This document shows positions 1-8,697 of a stretch of 19,343 nt of DNA, piece after piece. Position 1 is the first letter of the stretch. Every line of letters starts with the position of its first letter. Position numbers and translations under genes: made by a program. Below the pieces are notes generated by a model that was not told the DNA's origin, searched no databases, and worked only from the letters and a program-made list of their open reading frames with translations. Source of the stretch: JAVXGM01 sp036657395 (GTDB taxonomy: Bacteria; Bacillota; Clostridia; Peptostreptococcales; Anaerovoracaceae); contig JAVXGM010000018.1 of NCBI GenBank assembly GCA_036657395.1, forward strand, positions 1 through 19,343, in the 5' to 3' direction.

Positions 1-200
1 TAAAGATAAAATCTATAATTTATGAAATAATAAATATACATGATAAAGTGATAATACAATAAAGTAATATAGAAAAAATAAACGATTTCTCACAACACTA
101 CAGCACTAAGATAAAGAGATAAAAGAAAAATCAAAAAGAAAAACTGCTGAAAACAAAGGGATTTAACCGTTGTTAAAAAAAGTAGTAGAATTATTCTGAA

Positions 201-275
201 ATGTTTATTATAATAGAAGTAAAGATAAAATCAAAAGCAAGAGGAGAATAAACATTTAAAAGAATGAATAAACAT
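201..275. repeat. Three copies of AATAAACAT flanking the hut promoter
   Basis: ATGTTTATT at 201-209 is the exact reverse complement of AATAAACAT at 247-255 and at 267-275. The two direct copies extend to ten bases (GAATAAACAT, 246-255 and 266-275) and are spaced exactly 20 bases apart, close to two helical turns. The inverted copy touches the TATAAT box and the direct copies lie between promoter and hutH ribosome binding site. They may be operator half-sites, but short AT-rich words can recur by chance. Confidence 0.35.
209..214 (+). promoter_or_regulatory. Candidate -10 box of the hut operon
   Basis: A perfect TATAAT lies 79 bases upstream of the hutH ATG. No good -35 box is present at 16-18 bases spacing (TAGAAT or similar) and there is no extended -10 TG, so the promoter would be weak or dependent on an activator. 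The box overlaps one arm of the AATAAACAT repeats, which would suit a regulated promoter. Assignment is from consensus only. Confidence 0.4.
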
Positions 276-292
276 GAACGGAGAGTGAAATT

Positions 293-1819
293 ATGCCAAT
301 CACAATTAATGGACAAAAACTTACTGTACAAGAAGTGATTCGTGTTGCTAGAGATGGTGAACAAGTAGTAATGACAGAAGAATCCAAAGCAGCCGTACAA
401 AAAGCACGAGATTATGTAGATCAGAAGCTGTCTGAGGGGGCTGTTATTTACGGATTGACTACAGGCTTTGGAAAGTTTTCCGACACTTTTATTTCCGGCG
501 ATGAGACGGTAGATTTACAGAGAAATCTAATCATAAGCCATACCTGTGCGATGGGCACCCCCCTTCCAAGGCAGGTCGTAAGAGCAGTAATGCTCCTAAG
601 ATGTAACGCCTTATCAAGGGGGAATTCAGGGATTAGATTAAATACATTATCTACCTTGCTTGAGATGCTTAACAAAGGTGTACATCCTCAAATACCAGAA
701 AAGGGATCTTTAGGTGCTAGCGGCGACCTTGCCCCTCTTTCACATATGGTACTTACCTTGATTGGAGAAGGGGATGCAGAGTATAAGGGAGAGGTTATGG
801 CTGGGGCAGAGGCCATGAAAAAGGCAGGAATTCCAGTTGTAGAGTTGGCAGCAAAAGAAGGTCTTGCATTAATTAACGGAACTCAGGTTATGACAGCCAT
901 CGGTGTGAATGTACTTTGGGACGCAATGGATCTGGCAAAGACTGCAGACATTACAGCAGCAATGACCATGGAGGCACTAAATGGAATAACAAAGGCATTT
1001 GACCCCAAAGTGCATAAAGTAAGAGGGCATAAGGGACAGATGGACGTTGCAAAGAACCTGCTACATATACTAAAAGGCAGCAGTAATACAAAGAGAGAAA
1101 ACCTTAATAAAGTACAAGATCCATATTCCCTAAGATGTGTTCCTCAGATTCACGGAGCCTCTAGAGACTCAATAAAATATGTATATGACGCAGTGACTAG
1201 GGAAATCAATGCGGTTACAGATAACCCAATTATCTTCCCAGATGAAGATGATGTAATATCTGGGGGAAATTTTCATGGACAGCCTATGGCTCTAGCCTTT
1301 GATTTTCTAAAGCTGGCGATTGCCGAATATGCAGACGTGTCTGAGAGAAGATGTGAACGGTTGATTAATCCACAGCTTTCAGAGGGTCTTCCACCATTTC
1401 TTACAAAGCATGGTGGAGTTTGTTCAGGATTTATGATCGCCCAGTATGCGGCGGCATCTATGGTATCGGAAAATAAGATTTATGCCCATCCGGCTTGTGT
1501 AGATTCCATTCCTTCATCTGGAAATCAAGAAGATCACGTAAGCATGGGTACAACAGCTGCAAGAACTGCGGCAATGATTTTAGACAACGCACAAAAAGTC
1601 TTAGGAATAGAACTATTCTCAGCCTACCAAGGGATTTGGCTACGAGGCGCAAAGGGGCTTTCCCCAGCGACTCAGGCGGTTTATGATTTCATAGGACAAT
1701 CTGTAGATCCAGTAGATCAAGACGTAATAATGCATTATGAACTTAAAAAATTTGACGAGATGGTCAAAGCACATAAGGTTACAGCAGTGGCAGAAAAAGC
1801 CGTAGGAACATTAGAATAA
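293..1819 (+). CDS. hutH: Histidine ammonia-lyase (histidase)
   Basis: Cytoplasmic enzyme that removes ammonia from L-histidine to give trans-urocanate, the first step of histidine breakdown. The 508-residue length is normal for the family. The Ala142-Ser143-Gly144 tripeptide, in the context GSLGASGDLAPLS, forms the methylidene-imidazolone (MIO) prosthetic group. Tyr53 (in VIYGLTTGFG) and His83 fall at the numbering of the well-studied Pseudomonas putida enzyme. The ATG at 293 is preceded by GGAGAG (280-285) at good spacing. It is the first gene of a run with hutU 12 bases downstream. Identification is secure. Tyrosine and phenylalanine ammonia-lyases share the fold, but the adjacent urocanase and imidazolonepropionase genes settle the substrate. 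Confidence 0.97.
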   Translation: MPITINGQKLTVQEVIRVARDGEQVVMTEESKAAVQKARDYVDQKLSEGAVIYGLTTGFGKFSDTFISGDETVDLQRNLIISHTCAMGTPLPRQVVRAVMLLRCNALSRGNSGIRLNTLSTLLEMLNKGVHPQIPEKGSLGASGDLAPLSHMVLTLIGEGDAEYKGEVMAGAEAMKKAGIPVVELAAKEGLALINGTQVMTAIGVNVLWDAMDLAKTADITAAMTMEALNGITKAFDPKVHKVRGHKGQMDVAKNLLHILKGSSNTKRENLNKVQDPYSLRCVPQIHGASRDSIKYVYDAVTREINAVTDNPIIFPDEDDVISGGNFHGQPMALAFDFLKLAIAEYADVSERRCERLINPQLSEGLPPFLTKHGGVCSGFMIAQYAAASMVSENKIYAHPACVDSIPSSGNQEDHVSMGTTAARTAAMILDNAQKVLGIELFSAYQGIWLRGAKGLSPATQAVYDFIGQSVDPVDQDVIMHYELKKFDEMVKAHKVTAVAEKAVGTLE

Positions 1820-1831
1820 AAGGAGGTAATC

Positions 1832-3856
1832 ATGTTGGACAATAAAGCAGTAGAAGGGGCGATGACAATTAAGCTAGATAATAGTCTTCCTCAGTATCCT
1901 AAATTTGAAGAGGATAAAAGACGAGCACCAGATAGAGGTTTTAGGCTTACTAAGGAGCAAACCAAGTTAGCATTAAAAAATGCACTCAGATATGTGCCAG
2001 AAGAGCTTCATGAGACCTTAGCTCCAGAATTCATGGAAGAACTTACAACTAGAGGCAGAATATATGGGTATCGTTTCAGGCCAGAAGGCAGAATTTATGG
2101 CAAACCTATTGAGGAGTACAAGGGAAACTGTATAGAGGGTAAGGCGTTTCAGGTAATGATTGATAACAATCTAGATTTTGAGATTGCATTATATCCATAC
2201 GAACTTGTCACCTACGGAGAAACAGGACAGCCATGCCAAAACTGGCTTCAGTACAACTTGATTAAAAAGTACTTAGAACAATTGACAGACCAACAAACCT
2301 TGGTAGTAGAGTCAGGTCACCCTTTAGGACTTTTTCCATCCAAACCAGAAGCACCAAGAGTAATAATCACTAACGCTTTGATGGTAGGAATGTTTGACAA
2401 TCAGGACAATTGGGAAATTGCAGAGGAAATGGGTGTTGCCAATTATGGACAGATGACTGCTGGCGGATGGATGTACATCGGGCCTCAGGGAATAGTTCAT
2501 GGAACCTTTAATACAATTATCAATGCAGGAAGAAAATATTTAGGAGTACCAGAGCACGGAGACCTTACAGGTCATACATTTGTATCCTCTGGGCTAGGTG
2601 GGATGAGCGGCGCACAGCCGAAGGCGGCAAATATTGCAAGGGCTGTAGGAATCTTTGCAGAAGTAGACCGATCTCGTATTGAAACCAGACTTGACCAAGG
2701 CTGGGTAGATGTGATATTAGACGACCTGGATGAAGTGTTTAAGCTTGCTCAGGAAAAAATTCATCACAAAGAAAGCATATCAATAGCATATCATGGAAAT
2801 ATTGTAGACTTACTTGAAGCTGCGGGGGAAAAGAAATTTAATATTGATTTACTTTCCGACCAGACTTCTTGTCACAATGCATATAACGGAGGGTACTGCC
2901 CGGCAGGGCTTACCTTTGAGGAACGAACTGTGCTGCTACACAAAGACAGAGATGAATTTGGTAAGAAGGTAGACGAATCCTTAAAGAGACATTTTAAAGC
3001 CATTAAAGTATTATCTAGCCAAGGAACATATTTTTTTGATTATGGCAACTCATTCATGAAAGCTATGTATGATGCTGGAGTTAAGGAAATTTCAAAGAAT
3101 GGGTATGATGAAAAAGACGGATTCATTTGGCCATCTTACGTGGAAGATATCATGGGACCAATGTTATTTGACTATGGCTATGGACCATTTAGATGGGTTT
3201 GCTTATCTGGTAAGCCAGCAGATTTGGATGCCACCGATCAGGCGGCTATGGATTGCATTGATCCAAACCGAAGGTTTCAGGATAGAGATAACTGGGTTTG
3301 GATTAGAGACGCTAAAGAGAATAAGCTAGTAGTTGGAACTCAGGCGAGAATCCTTTATCAAGATGCAGAAGGCAGAATGAGGATTGCACTTAAATTCAAC
3401 GAACTAGTCCGTGAAGGGAAGGTTGGCCCGATAATGTTAGGCAGAGACCATCATGACGTAAGTGGAACAGATTCACCATTTAGAGAGACGGCAAATATTA
3501 AGGATGGAAGTAACGTAATGGCAGATATGGCCATACAGTGTTTTGCTGGAAATGCAGCTAGAGGCATGAGCCTTTGTGCCCTTCACAACGGTGGCGGCGT
3601 AGGTATTGGAAAATCCATTAATGGAGGATTTGGCCTAGTTCTTGACGGGTCAGAGCGAATAGATACTATTATTAAATCAGCCATGATGTGGGATGTAATG
3701 GGCGGCGTAGCCAGAAGAAACTGGGCAAGAAACGAAAATGCCCTTGAAACTTCTGTAGCATACAATAGAAATTATAGTGGAGATGGACACATTACAATAC
3801 CTTATCTTGCAGATGATAAGTTGGTAGACAATGTTGTTTCAAAGTATGTAAAATAA
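1832..3856 (+). CDS. hutU: Urocanate hydratase (urocanase), long form
   Basis: NAD-dependent cytoplasmic enzyme converting urocanate to 4-imidazolone-5-propionate, the second step of histidine degradation. The glycine-rich stretch GLGGMSGAQPKAANIA (residues about 254-269) is the NAD-binding core, preceded by GQMTAGGWMYIGPQG (206-220); LGRDHHDVSGTDSPFRET lies near the C-terminal end. At 674 residues it is about 120 longer than the usual bacterial HutU (about 550-560) and close to the animal UROC1 length, so it belongs to the long urocanase subgroup. The ATG at 1832 has a perfect AGGAGG at 1821-1826. A second Met at residue 11 lacks such a site. hutI starts 10 bases after the stop. Confidence 0.95.
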   Translation: MLDNKAVEGAMTIKLDNSLPQYPKFEEDKRRAPDRGFRLTKEQTKLALKNALRYVPEELHETLAPEFMEELTTRGRIYGYRFRPEGRIYGKPIEEYKGNCIEGKAFQVMIDNNLDFEIALYPYELVTYGETGQPCQNWLQYNLIKKYLEQLTDQQTLVVESGHPLGLFPSKPEAPRVIITNALMVGMFDNQDNWEIAEEMGVANYGQMTAGGWMYIGPQGIVHGTFNTIINAGRKYLGVPEHGDLTGHTFVSSGLGGMSGAQPKAANIARAVGIFAEVDRSRIETRLDQGWVDVILDDLDEVFKLAQEKIHHKESISIAYHGNIVDLLEAAGEKKFNIDLLSDQTSCHNAYNGGYCPAGLTFEERTVLLHKDRDEFGKKVDESLKRHFKAIKVLSSQGTYFFDYGNSFMKAMYDAGVKEISKNGYDEKDGFIWPSYVEDIMGPMLFDYGYGPFRWVCLSGKPADLDATDQAAMDCIDPNRRFQDRDNWVWIRDAKENKLVVGTQARILYQDAEGRMRIALKFNELVREGKVGPIMLGRDHHDVSGTDSPFRETANIKDGSNVMADMAIQCFAGNAARGMSLCALHNGGGVGIGKSINGGFGLVLDGSERIDTIIKSAMMWDVMGGVARRNWARNENALETSVAYNRNYSGDGHITIPYLADDKLVDNVVSKYVK

Positions 3857-3866
3857 GGGAGAGCAA

Positions 3867-5096
3867 ATGAGTAAACTACTGATTAAAAATATTGGAACCC
3901 TCCAAACTCCCGTTGGCAGTCACAAACACTGTGGACAGGAGCAAGGGAAAAACCAAAAGCTTAAAGCTGCGGCAATCCTAGTGGAAGACGGCATTATTAA
4001 GGAAATTACCAGTGGAGGAGTCCTTCCCAAAGAAGAAGCTGAACTGATAATTGATGCAGAGGGAAATCTAATAACTCCCGGACTTGTAGAAGGTCATACC
4101 CATTTAGTATTCGGCGGATACAGGCAAAACGAAATTCCCCTAAAGCTAAAGGGCGCAGGGTATCTGGATATCTTAAAAGCTGGAGGGGGGATCTTAGACA
4201 CGGTCAGAAAAACTAGAGAAGCCTCCAAAACTCAGCTTTATGAAAAAAGCGAAGGTTTTCTTGACGAAATGTTAGACCTTGGTGTGACTACCTGTGAAGC
4301 CAAAAGCGGATACGGCCTTGACTTAGACACAGAAGTGAAAATGCTAGAGGTCATTAAAGAGCTAAATGAAAACCACCCCATGGATTTAGTGGCTACATTT
4401 ATGGGCGCACATGCCATTCCGGCGGAATATAAAGGTAAGGGCGGTGAATACATTAAGATGGTTTGCCAGGAGATGATTCCTTATGTAAAGGAGCGTGGAC
4501 TGGCAGAATTCTGTGATATTTTCTGTGAGGATGGGGTATTTGATGTTGACCAAAGCGAAACATATATGAAATGCGCTAAGGAGCATGGATTTGGGCTAAA
4601 GATTCACGCTGATGAAATTGAAGAAATCGGAGGATCCAAGCTTGCAGGGAAAATGGGAGCAATATCGGCAGAGCATCTCATTGCCATAGGGGAAAAAGGA
4701 ATGGCATCTATGGTAAAAGGTGGCACTATAGCTATGCTTCTACCGGCAACATCCTTTTATCTAGGGAAAACCTTTGCTCCAGCAAGAAGAATGATTGAGC
4801 TTGGGATTCCAGTAGCAATTGCTTCTGACTTTAATCCAGGCTCCTGTCCATCCCTAAACTTGCAGCTTGCAATAAATCTTGGATATTTGAAATATTCCAT
4901 GACTCCAGAGGAAATATTAACGGCAGTGACCATTAATCCGGCCTGCGGAATCAATAGGGAGAAGACTATAGGCACATTAGAAGTAGGTAAGCAGGCAGAT
5001 ATGGTGATTTGGGATGCACCAAATATGGAAATGCTTTGCTATCGATTTGGTTCTAATTTAGCGTTACAGGTAATAAAAAAAGGAGAGTTAGTATAA
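3867..5096 (+). CDS. hutI: Imidazolonepropionase
   Basis: Metal-dependent amidohydrolase that opens imidazolone-5-propionate to N-formimino-L-glutamate, the third step. The 409-residue protein has the metal-binding His77-x-His79 in VEGHTHLVFGG, His247 and Glu250 in LKIHADEIEE, His270 in SAEH, and Asp321 in IASDFNPGSCPS. These match the metal ligands and catalytic residues known from the Bacillus subtilis enzyme, offset by two or three positions. The start has GGGAGAG (3857-3863) just upstream. Its TAA (5094-5096) abuts the ATG of the next gene, which suggests translational coupling. Imidazolonepropionase is well separated from other amidohydrolases, so the call is firm. Confidence 0.96.
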   Translation: MSKLLIKNIGTLQTPVGSHKHCGQEQGKNQKLKAAAILVEDGIIKEITSGGVLPKEEAELIIDAEGNLITPGLVEGHTHLVFGGYRQNEIPLKLKGAGYLDILKAGGGILDTVRKTREASKTQLYEKSEGFLDEMLDLGVTTCEAKSGYGLDLDTEVKMLEVIKELNENHPMDLVATFMGAHAIPAEYKGKGGEYIKMVCQEMIPYVKERGLAEFCDIFCEDGVFDVDQSETYMKCAKEHGFGLKIHADEIEEIGGSKLAGKMGAISAEHLIAIGEKGMASMVKGGTIAMLLPATSFYLGKTFAPARRMIELGIPVAIASDFNPGSCPSLNLQLAINLGYLKYSMTPEEILTAVTINPACGINREKTIGTLEVGKQADMVIWDAPNMEMLCYRFGSNLALQVIKKGELV

Positions 5097-5723
5097 ATGA
5101 AATTAATCGACTTAACATTAAAGGAATATTTAGATGTTTTGAAATCCGATGCACCGGCACCTGGTGGCGGATCAGTAAGCGCATTGGCAGGAGCTCAAGG
5201 GGCAGCATTGTTTACTATGGTTGCAGATTTGACTATTGGCAAAGAAAAGTATGTGGATTTTCAAGACTTATGTATTGAAGCAAGAAAAAAGGGAGAAGTT
5301 ATTTTTAGAGAGCTATCTGATGCTGTAGATAAAGATACAGACGCATTCAACATGATTGCAAATGCATTTAAGATGCCAAAAGAAACTGATGACCAGAAGC
5401 ATGCTAGGAAAAAAGCTATTGCCCAGGGAACATTGATTGCGACTCAAGTTCCATACAGTGTAATGGAATTGGCATTTGAAGGTCTTAATATGGCAAAACA
5501 AATGATTGGGCATTCCAATCCTAATGCCGCTAGCGATTTAGGTGTGGGAATATTAAACTTGATGGGATGCATCAAGGGAGCGTGGTTAAATGTAAAGATT
5601 AACTTGCCGGGAGTGAAGGATGAAGTAAAGGCTAAGGCTTTTAAAGAAGGCGGGCAGAAAATTTACGATGAAGCAGAAGCTATTGCAATAAAATCATATA
5701 ATGAAATTCTAAAGCAGTTGTAA
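5097..5723 (+). CDS. Formimidoyltetrahydrofolate cyclodeaminase
   Basis: Converts 5-formimino-THF to 5,10-methenyl-THF plus ammonia. The 208-residue, mostly helical protein corresponds to the C-terminal (cyclodeaminase) half of animal FTCD. The family signature APAPGGGSVSALAGA lies at residues 20-34 near the N-terminus, followed by the conserved helical segment around DKDTDAFN. It is encoded alone, with the formiminotransferase as the next gene 11 bases downstream. The ATG follows the hutI stop directly and uses AAGGAGAG inside the end of hutI. Clostridial homologues are often annotated as methenyltetrahydrofolate cyclohydrolase (FchA); the hut context favours the formimino substrate. A role in other one-carbon traffic is possible too. 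Confidence 0.92.
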   Translation: MKLIDLTLKEYLDVLKSDAPAPGGGSVSALAGAQGAALFTMVADLTIGKEKYVDFQDLCIEARKKGEVIFRELSDAVDKDTDAFNMIANAFKMPKETDDQKHARKKAIAQGTLIATQVPYSVMELAFEGLNMAKQMIGHSNPNAASDLGVGILNLMGCIKGAWLNVKINLPGVKDEVKAKAFKEGGQKIYDEAEAIAIKSYNEILKQL

Positions 5724-5734
5724 GGAGATATAAA

Positions 5735-6631
5735 ATGGCAAAAATTATTGAAAGCGTACCAAACATCAGTGAAGGTAAAGATACTAAGATTATTGAGGAG
5801 TGTGTAGATCAGATTAGAAACACTCCAGGATGCACACTTCTTAACTATTCATCAGATCCAAGTCACAACAGGACAGTAATTACATACATGGGTAGCCTTG
5901 AGGGCTGCGAAGAAGCTAGTGTAAAGTTGGCTAAAAAAGCAGTGGAACTTATTGATTTAAACAAACAAAAAGGGGAACATCCAAGAATGGGTTGCGTAGA
6001 TGTAATGCCATTTATTCCTATTAAGCAGGCCACTATGGAAGAATGCGTTGAGCTTTCCAAAAGAGTAGGTAATCGAGTAGCGGCTGAAGCAGACTTACCA
6101 GTATTTTTATATGAAAAGTCAGCATCTGCACCACATAGGCAGAATTTGGCAAAGGTTCGTAAGGGTCAGTTTGAAGGAATGGCAGAAAAAGTTAAGGATC
6201 CAGATTGGATTCCAGACTTTGGCGGCCAGAGAATAAATCCTACAGGCGGAGCAGTTTGCGTAGGTGCAAGGCCGCCACTTGTTGCTTATAATATTAATCT
6301 TGGAACATCAGATCTATCAATTGCGACAAAGATTGGCAAGATTATTAGGGAATCTGGCGGCGGTTTGAAGTGCGTAAAAGCAATGGGCGTTATGCTTGAA
6401 GATCGAAATATCGCACAGGTGTCTATTAATATGACAGATTTTACTGTGACGCCTCTTCATAGAGTGACAGAGCTAGTGAGAAATGAAGCAGCTCGCTATG
6501 GCGTGCCAGTAATAGGAACAGAGCTTATTGGATTAACGCCAATGCAGGCTCTTTTTGATGCGGCAGAATATTACTTACAAATTGAAGACTTTAATTCAAC
6601 AGTACAGGTGATAGAAAACCATTTACTATAA
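5735..6631 (+). CDS. ftcD: Glutamate formimidoyltransferase
   Basis: Transfers the formimino group of N-formiminoglutamate to tetrahydrofolate, releasing glutamate and feeding 5-formimino-THF to the cyclodeaminase encoded just upstream. The 298 residues correspond to the N-terminal transferase half of animal FTCD. The start ESVPNISEGKD and the motif GEHPRMGCVDVMPF, with His82 at the same number as the catalytic histidine of the porcine enzyme, are diagnostic. The ribosome site AAGGAG overlaps the upstream stop codon region, six or so bases from the ATG. Its presence, with no hutG or hutF nearby, shows that this organism uses the folate route from formiminoglutamate. The next gene begins 54 bases later with no terminator between. 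Confidence 0.95.
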   Translation: MAKIIESVPNISEGKDTKIIEECVDQIRNTPGCTLLNYSSDPSHNRTVITYMGSLEGCEEASVKLAKKAVELIDLNKQKGEHPRMGCVDVMPFIPIKQATMEECVELSKRVGNRVAAEADLPVFLYEKSASAPHRQNLAKVRKGQFEGMAEKVKDPDWIPDFGGQRINPTGGAVCVGARPPLVAYNINLGTSDLSIATKIGKIIRESGGGLKCVKAMGVMLEDRNIAQVSINMTDFTVTPLHRVTELVRNEAARYGVPVIGTELIGLTPMQALFDAAEYYLQIEDFNSTVQVIENHLL

Positions 6632-6685
6632 AAAGGCAAAATCCTGCGGCAGGGGAAAGAGAAATGAAAGGAAACGTGATTTTAA

Positions 6686-7888
6686 ATGGAATTAAGTGCA
6701 AATGACTCGAAAAAAGTTGTTTTACAAGGAAATGAAGCTTGTGCCAAAGGAGCAATCTATGCAGGCTGCAGGTTCTTTGCCGGGTACCCAATCACTCCTT
6801 CGACTGAAATAATTGAGATGCTCTCTGGGGAGATGCAAAAGGTTGGAGGGGCGTTTATTCAGATGGAAGATGAAATTGGCTCTGCGTGTGCAATAATAGG
6901 AGCAAGATGGGGCGGGAAAAAATCCATGACAGCCACCTCAGGTCCAGGATATACCCTGATGCAAGAAGCCATAGGTTTTGCGGCAGTAACAGAAACCCCA
7001 ACCGTCATAGTTAACGTCCAAAGAGGTGGACCCTCCACTGGGCAGCCCACCTTGTCCTCACAACAGGATATCTACCAAGCCAGATATGGTAGCCATGGAG
7101 ACTATGAAATTATCGTGTTAGCGCCATCCTCTGTGCAGGAAATGTACGACTTTACCATTAGGGCTTTTGAGCTGTCTGAACAGTTTAGAACTCCGGTAAT
7201 TCTTTTGGCCGACGAGGTTGTGGGTCATATGCGTGAGAAGGTTACTATCTATTATGGATCAAAGAATATAAAGGAGGAAAAACAGAATTATGCTGTTTCT
7301 CCACAGTCCGACTTTTTTAAAGGAGAATTTTCTTTGGTGGAAGGACAGCTTCATGATGAGCAGGGCCGAAGAATTGGCCATATGGCTGATAAAAGCGGTA
7401 AGTTCATTGAAAACATTAATAAGAAAATAACTGACAATGTTGATAAGATTGCAGATGTTCAAACCTACTTCATGGAAGATGCAGATGTTGCAATCGTAGC
7501 CTATGGCTCTGTAGCACGGCCAGCAGAAGATGCAATAAAGCTTGCAAGAGGAGTAAAGGATAATAGAATATTTCCTAAATTTAGGTTTTTTAGGGACTTA
7601 TTTAAACGTGGAGTACCAGCAACCATGCGAACGGATTATAACCGTCTAAATGTAGGATTAGTGAAGATTAATTCAGTATGGCCTTTCCCCGAAAAAGAGC
7701 TGAGAAGGGTTACAGAAAACGTAAACATGGTCATAGTCCCAGAAATGAATGTGGGAAAATACTCTAGAGAAGTTGAAAGGGTGCTTTCAGATAAGAATGT
7801 ATTTTCAATGCCAAAACCTGGCGGTGAAATCCATACACCTCAGGAACTTTTAGATAAAATATTATTGGAGGTGGGCGTAAGTGAATAA
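6686..7888 (+). CDS. 2-oxoacid:ferredoxin oxidoreductase, alpha subunit (KorA/VorB family)
   Basis: Alpha subunit of a four-subunit oxidoreductase that decarboxylates a 2-oxoacid to its acyl-CoA and passes electrons to ferredoxin. The N-terminal pyrimidine-type domain shows GYPITPSTEI (33-42), EDEIGSA (61-67) and TSGPGYTLMQEA; ADEVVGHMREKV (175-186) is typical of the KorA/VorB group. The C-terminal domain has WPFPEKEL. At 400 residues it is longer than usual; an Arg/Lys/Phe-rich segment at about 290-318 has no counterpart that I recall in relatives. An in-frame stop at 6683-6685 fixes ATG 6686 as the first possible start, although its AAAGGA (6667-6672) is unusually far away (13 bases). Substrate could be 2-oxoglutarate or branched-chain 2-oxoacids; the hut context favours 2-oxoglutarate, by inference. 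Confidence 0.9.
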   Translation: MELSANDSKKVVLQGNEACAKGAIYAGCRFFAGYPITPSTEIIEMLSGEMQKVGGAFIQMEDEIGSACAIIGARWGGKKSMTATSGPGYTLMQEAIGFAAVTETPTVIVNVQRGGPSTGQPTLSSQQDIYQARYGSHGDYEIIVLAPSSVQEMYDFTIRAFELSEQFRTPVILLADEVVGHMREKVTIYYGSKNIKEEKQNYAVSPQSDFFKGEFSLVEGQLHDEQGRRIGHMADKSGKFIENINKKITDNVDKIADVQTYFMEDADVAIVAYGSVARPAEDAIKLARGVKDNRIFPKFRFFRDLFKRGVPATMRTDYNRLNVGLVKINSVWPFPEKELRRVTENVNMVIVPEMNVGKYSREVERVLSDKNVFSMPKPGGEIHTPQELLDKILLEVGVSE

Positions 7889-8693
7889 GCTATATGAAAA
7901 ATACATAAAAACAGACATGCTGCCAACTTTATTTTGTCCAGGTTGTGGTAATGGAATAATCCAGTATGCGGCAATGAGTGCATTTGAAAGCCTTGGAATC
8001 AAAGACCAGGTGGCTTGTGTCAGCGGAATAGGATGTTCCTCATGGATACCTTGTTATTATAAATTAGATGTGATGCATACCATGCATGGGAGAGCCTTAG
8101 CCTTTGCACAGGGACTGAAGCTAGCCCAGCCAGACAAAAAAATCGTTGTGTTTACAGGTGATGGAGATTGCCTAGCCATTGGCGGTAACCATTTGCTTCA
8201 TGCCGCAGGGAGAAACATTGACATAACTGTTGTTATGGCCAACAATTACATATACGGTATGACAGGAGGACAAAAATCTCCATCAACACCAAAAGGTTCA
8301 ATAACGAAAACTTCTCCTTTTGGATCCATAGATGAACCTATTGATGGCTGTAAACTAGCTGCTGTAATGGGAGCAAGCTATGTGGCAAGATGGACTACAG
8401 CTCACCCAGTTCAGCTTGAAAAGGCGATAAAAGAGGGAATTTCTCACAAGGGATTCTCATTTGTTGAAGTGCTTTGTCAATGTCCAGTCCAAGCGGGCAA
8501 AAATGTTTACGGAGAAAAAGATCCTGCTAAAATAATGGAAGGGTACAAGGCTAAAACATATCAATATAAAGAGGGCATGGAAATTCCTGAAGGAAAGACT
8601 AGAATTGGCACATTAAAACACGATAAGCATGCCAAGGAATATATTGAAAGAATAGAAGAAAAACTTATTAGTGCAGGGATAAAGAAAGGTTAA
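7881..8693 (+). CDS. 2-oxoacid:ferredoxin oxidoreductase, beta (TPP-binding) subunit
   Basis: Catalytic subunit that binds thiamine diphosphate and a proximal [4Fe-4S] cluster. Cys19 and Cys22 (CPGCGNG), Cys52 (GIGCSSW) and a Cys in the EVLCQCP segment near residue 200 are the expected cluster ligands. GDGDCLAIGGNH (93-104) followed by NNYIYGMTGGQ (121-131) is the TPP-Mg motif in the form shared by KorB and VorA-type proteins. The 270-residue length is usual. Translation starts at GTG 7881, inside the last codons of the alpha gene (8-base overlap), with GGAGG at 7867-7871; the nearby ATG at 7894 is out of frame. The overlap implies stoichiometric, coupled synthesis with alpha. Confidence 0.93.
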   Translation: MNKLYEKYIKTDMLPTLFCPGCGNGIIQYAAMSAFESLGIKDQVACVSGIGCSSWIPCYYKLDVMHTMHGRALAFAQGLKLAQPDKKIVVFTGDGDCLAIGGNHLLHAAGRNIDITVVMANNYIYGMTGGQKSPSTPKGSITKTSPFGSIDEPIDGCKLAAVMGASYVARWTTAHPVQLEKAIKEGISHKGFSFVEVLCQCPVQAGKNVYGEKDPAKIMEGYKAKTYQYKEGMEIPEGKTRIGTLKHDKHAKEYIERIEEKLISAGIKKG

Positions 8694-8697
8694 AGAT

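Larger units (their letters stand above)
1..292. other. AT-rich leader upstream of hutH, no gene
   Basis: This stretch is strongly AT-rich and holds no credible gene. A 13-base A-rich direct repeat (TAAAGATAAAATC) occurs at 1-13 and 220-232, and related GATAAA words lie between them at about 108-125. A TATAAT box and a set of AATAAACAT repeats (listed separately) lie in its second half. No HutC, HutP or other hut regulator gene is visible here. The neighbour to the left is outside the window. Confidence 0.6.

Noticed and set aside
1..292. Search for a CRISPR array or riboswitch in the hut leader
   Set aside because: The repeats are short, AT-rich and not regularly spaced as spacers, and no conserved aptamer signature was recognised.
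264..338. Short ATG frame of 24 codons overlapping the hutH start
   Set aside because: The GAGGAG at 241-246 is too far from ATG 264 for normal initiation and the frame codes for nothing recognisable.
6641..6654. Small hairpin CCTG-CGG-CAGG between ftcD and the oxidoreductase alpha gene
   Set aside because: Only four or five pairs and no following U tract, so it is not a credible terminator; the two gene sets are kept as one run.
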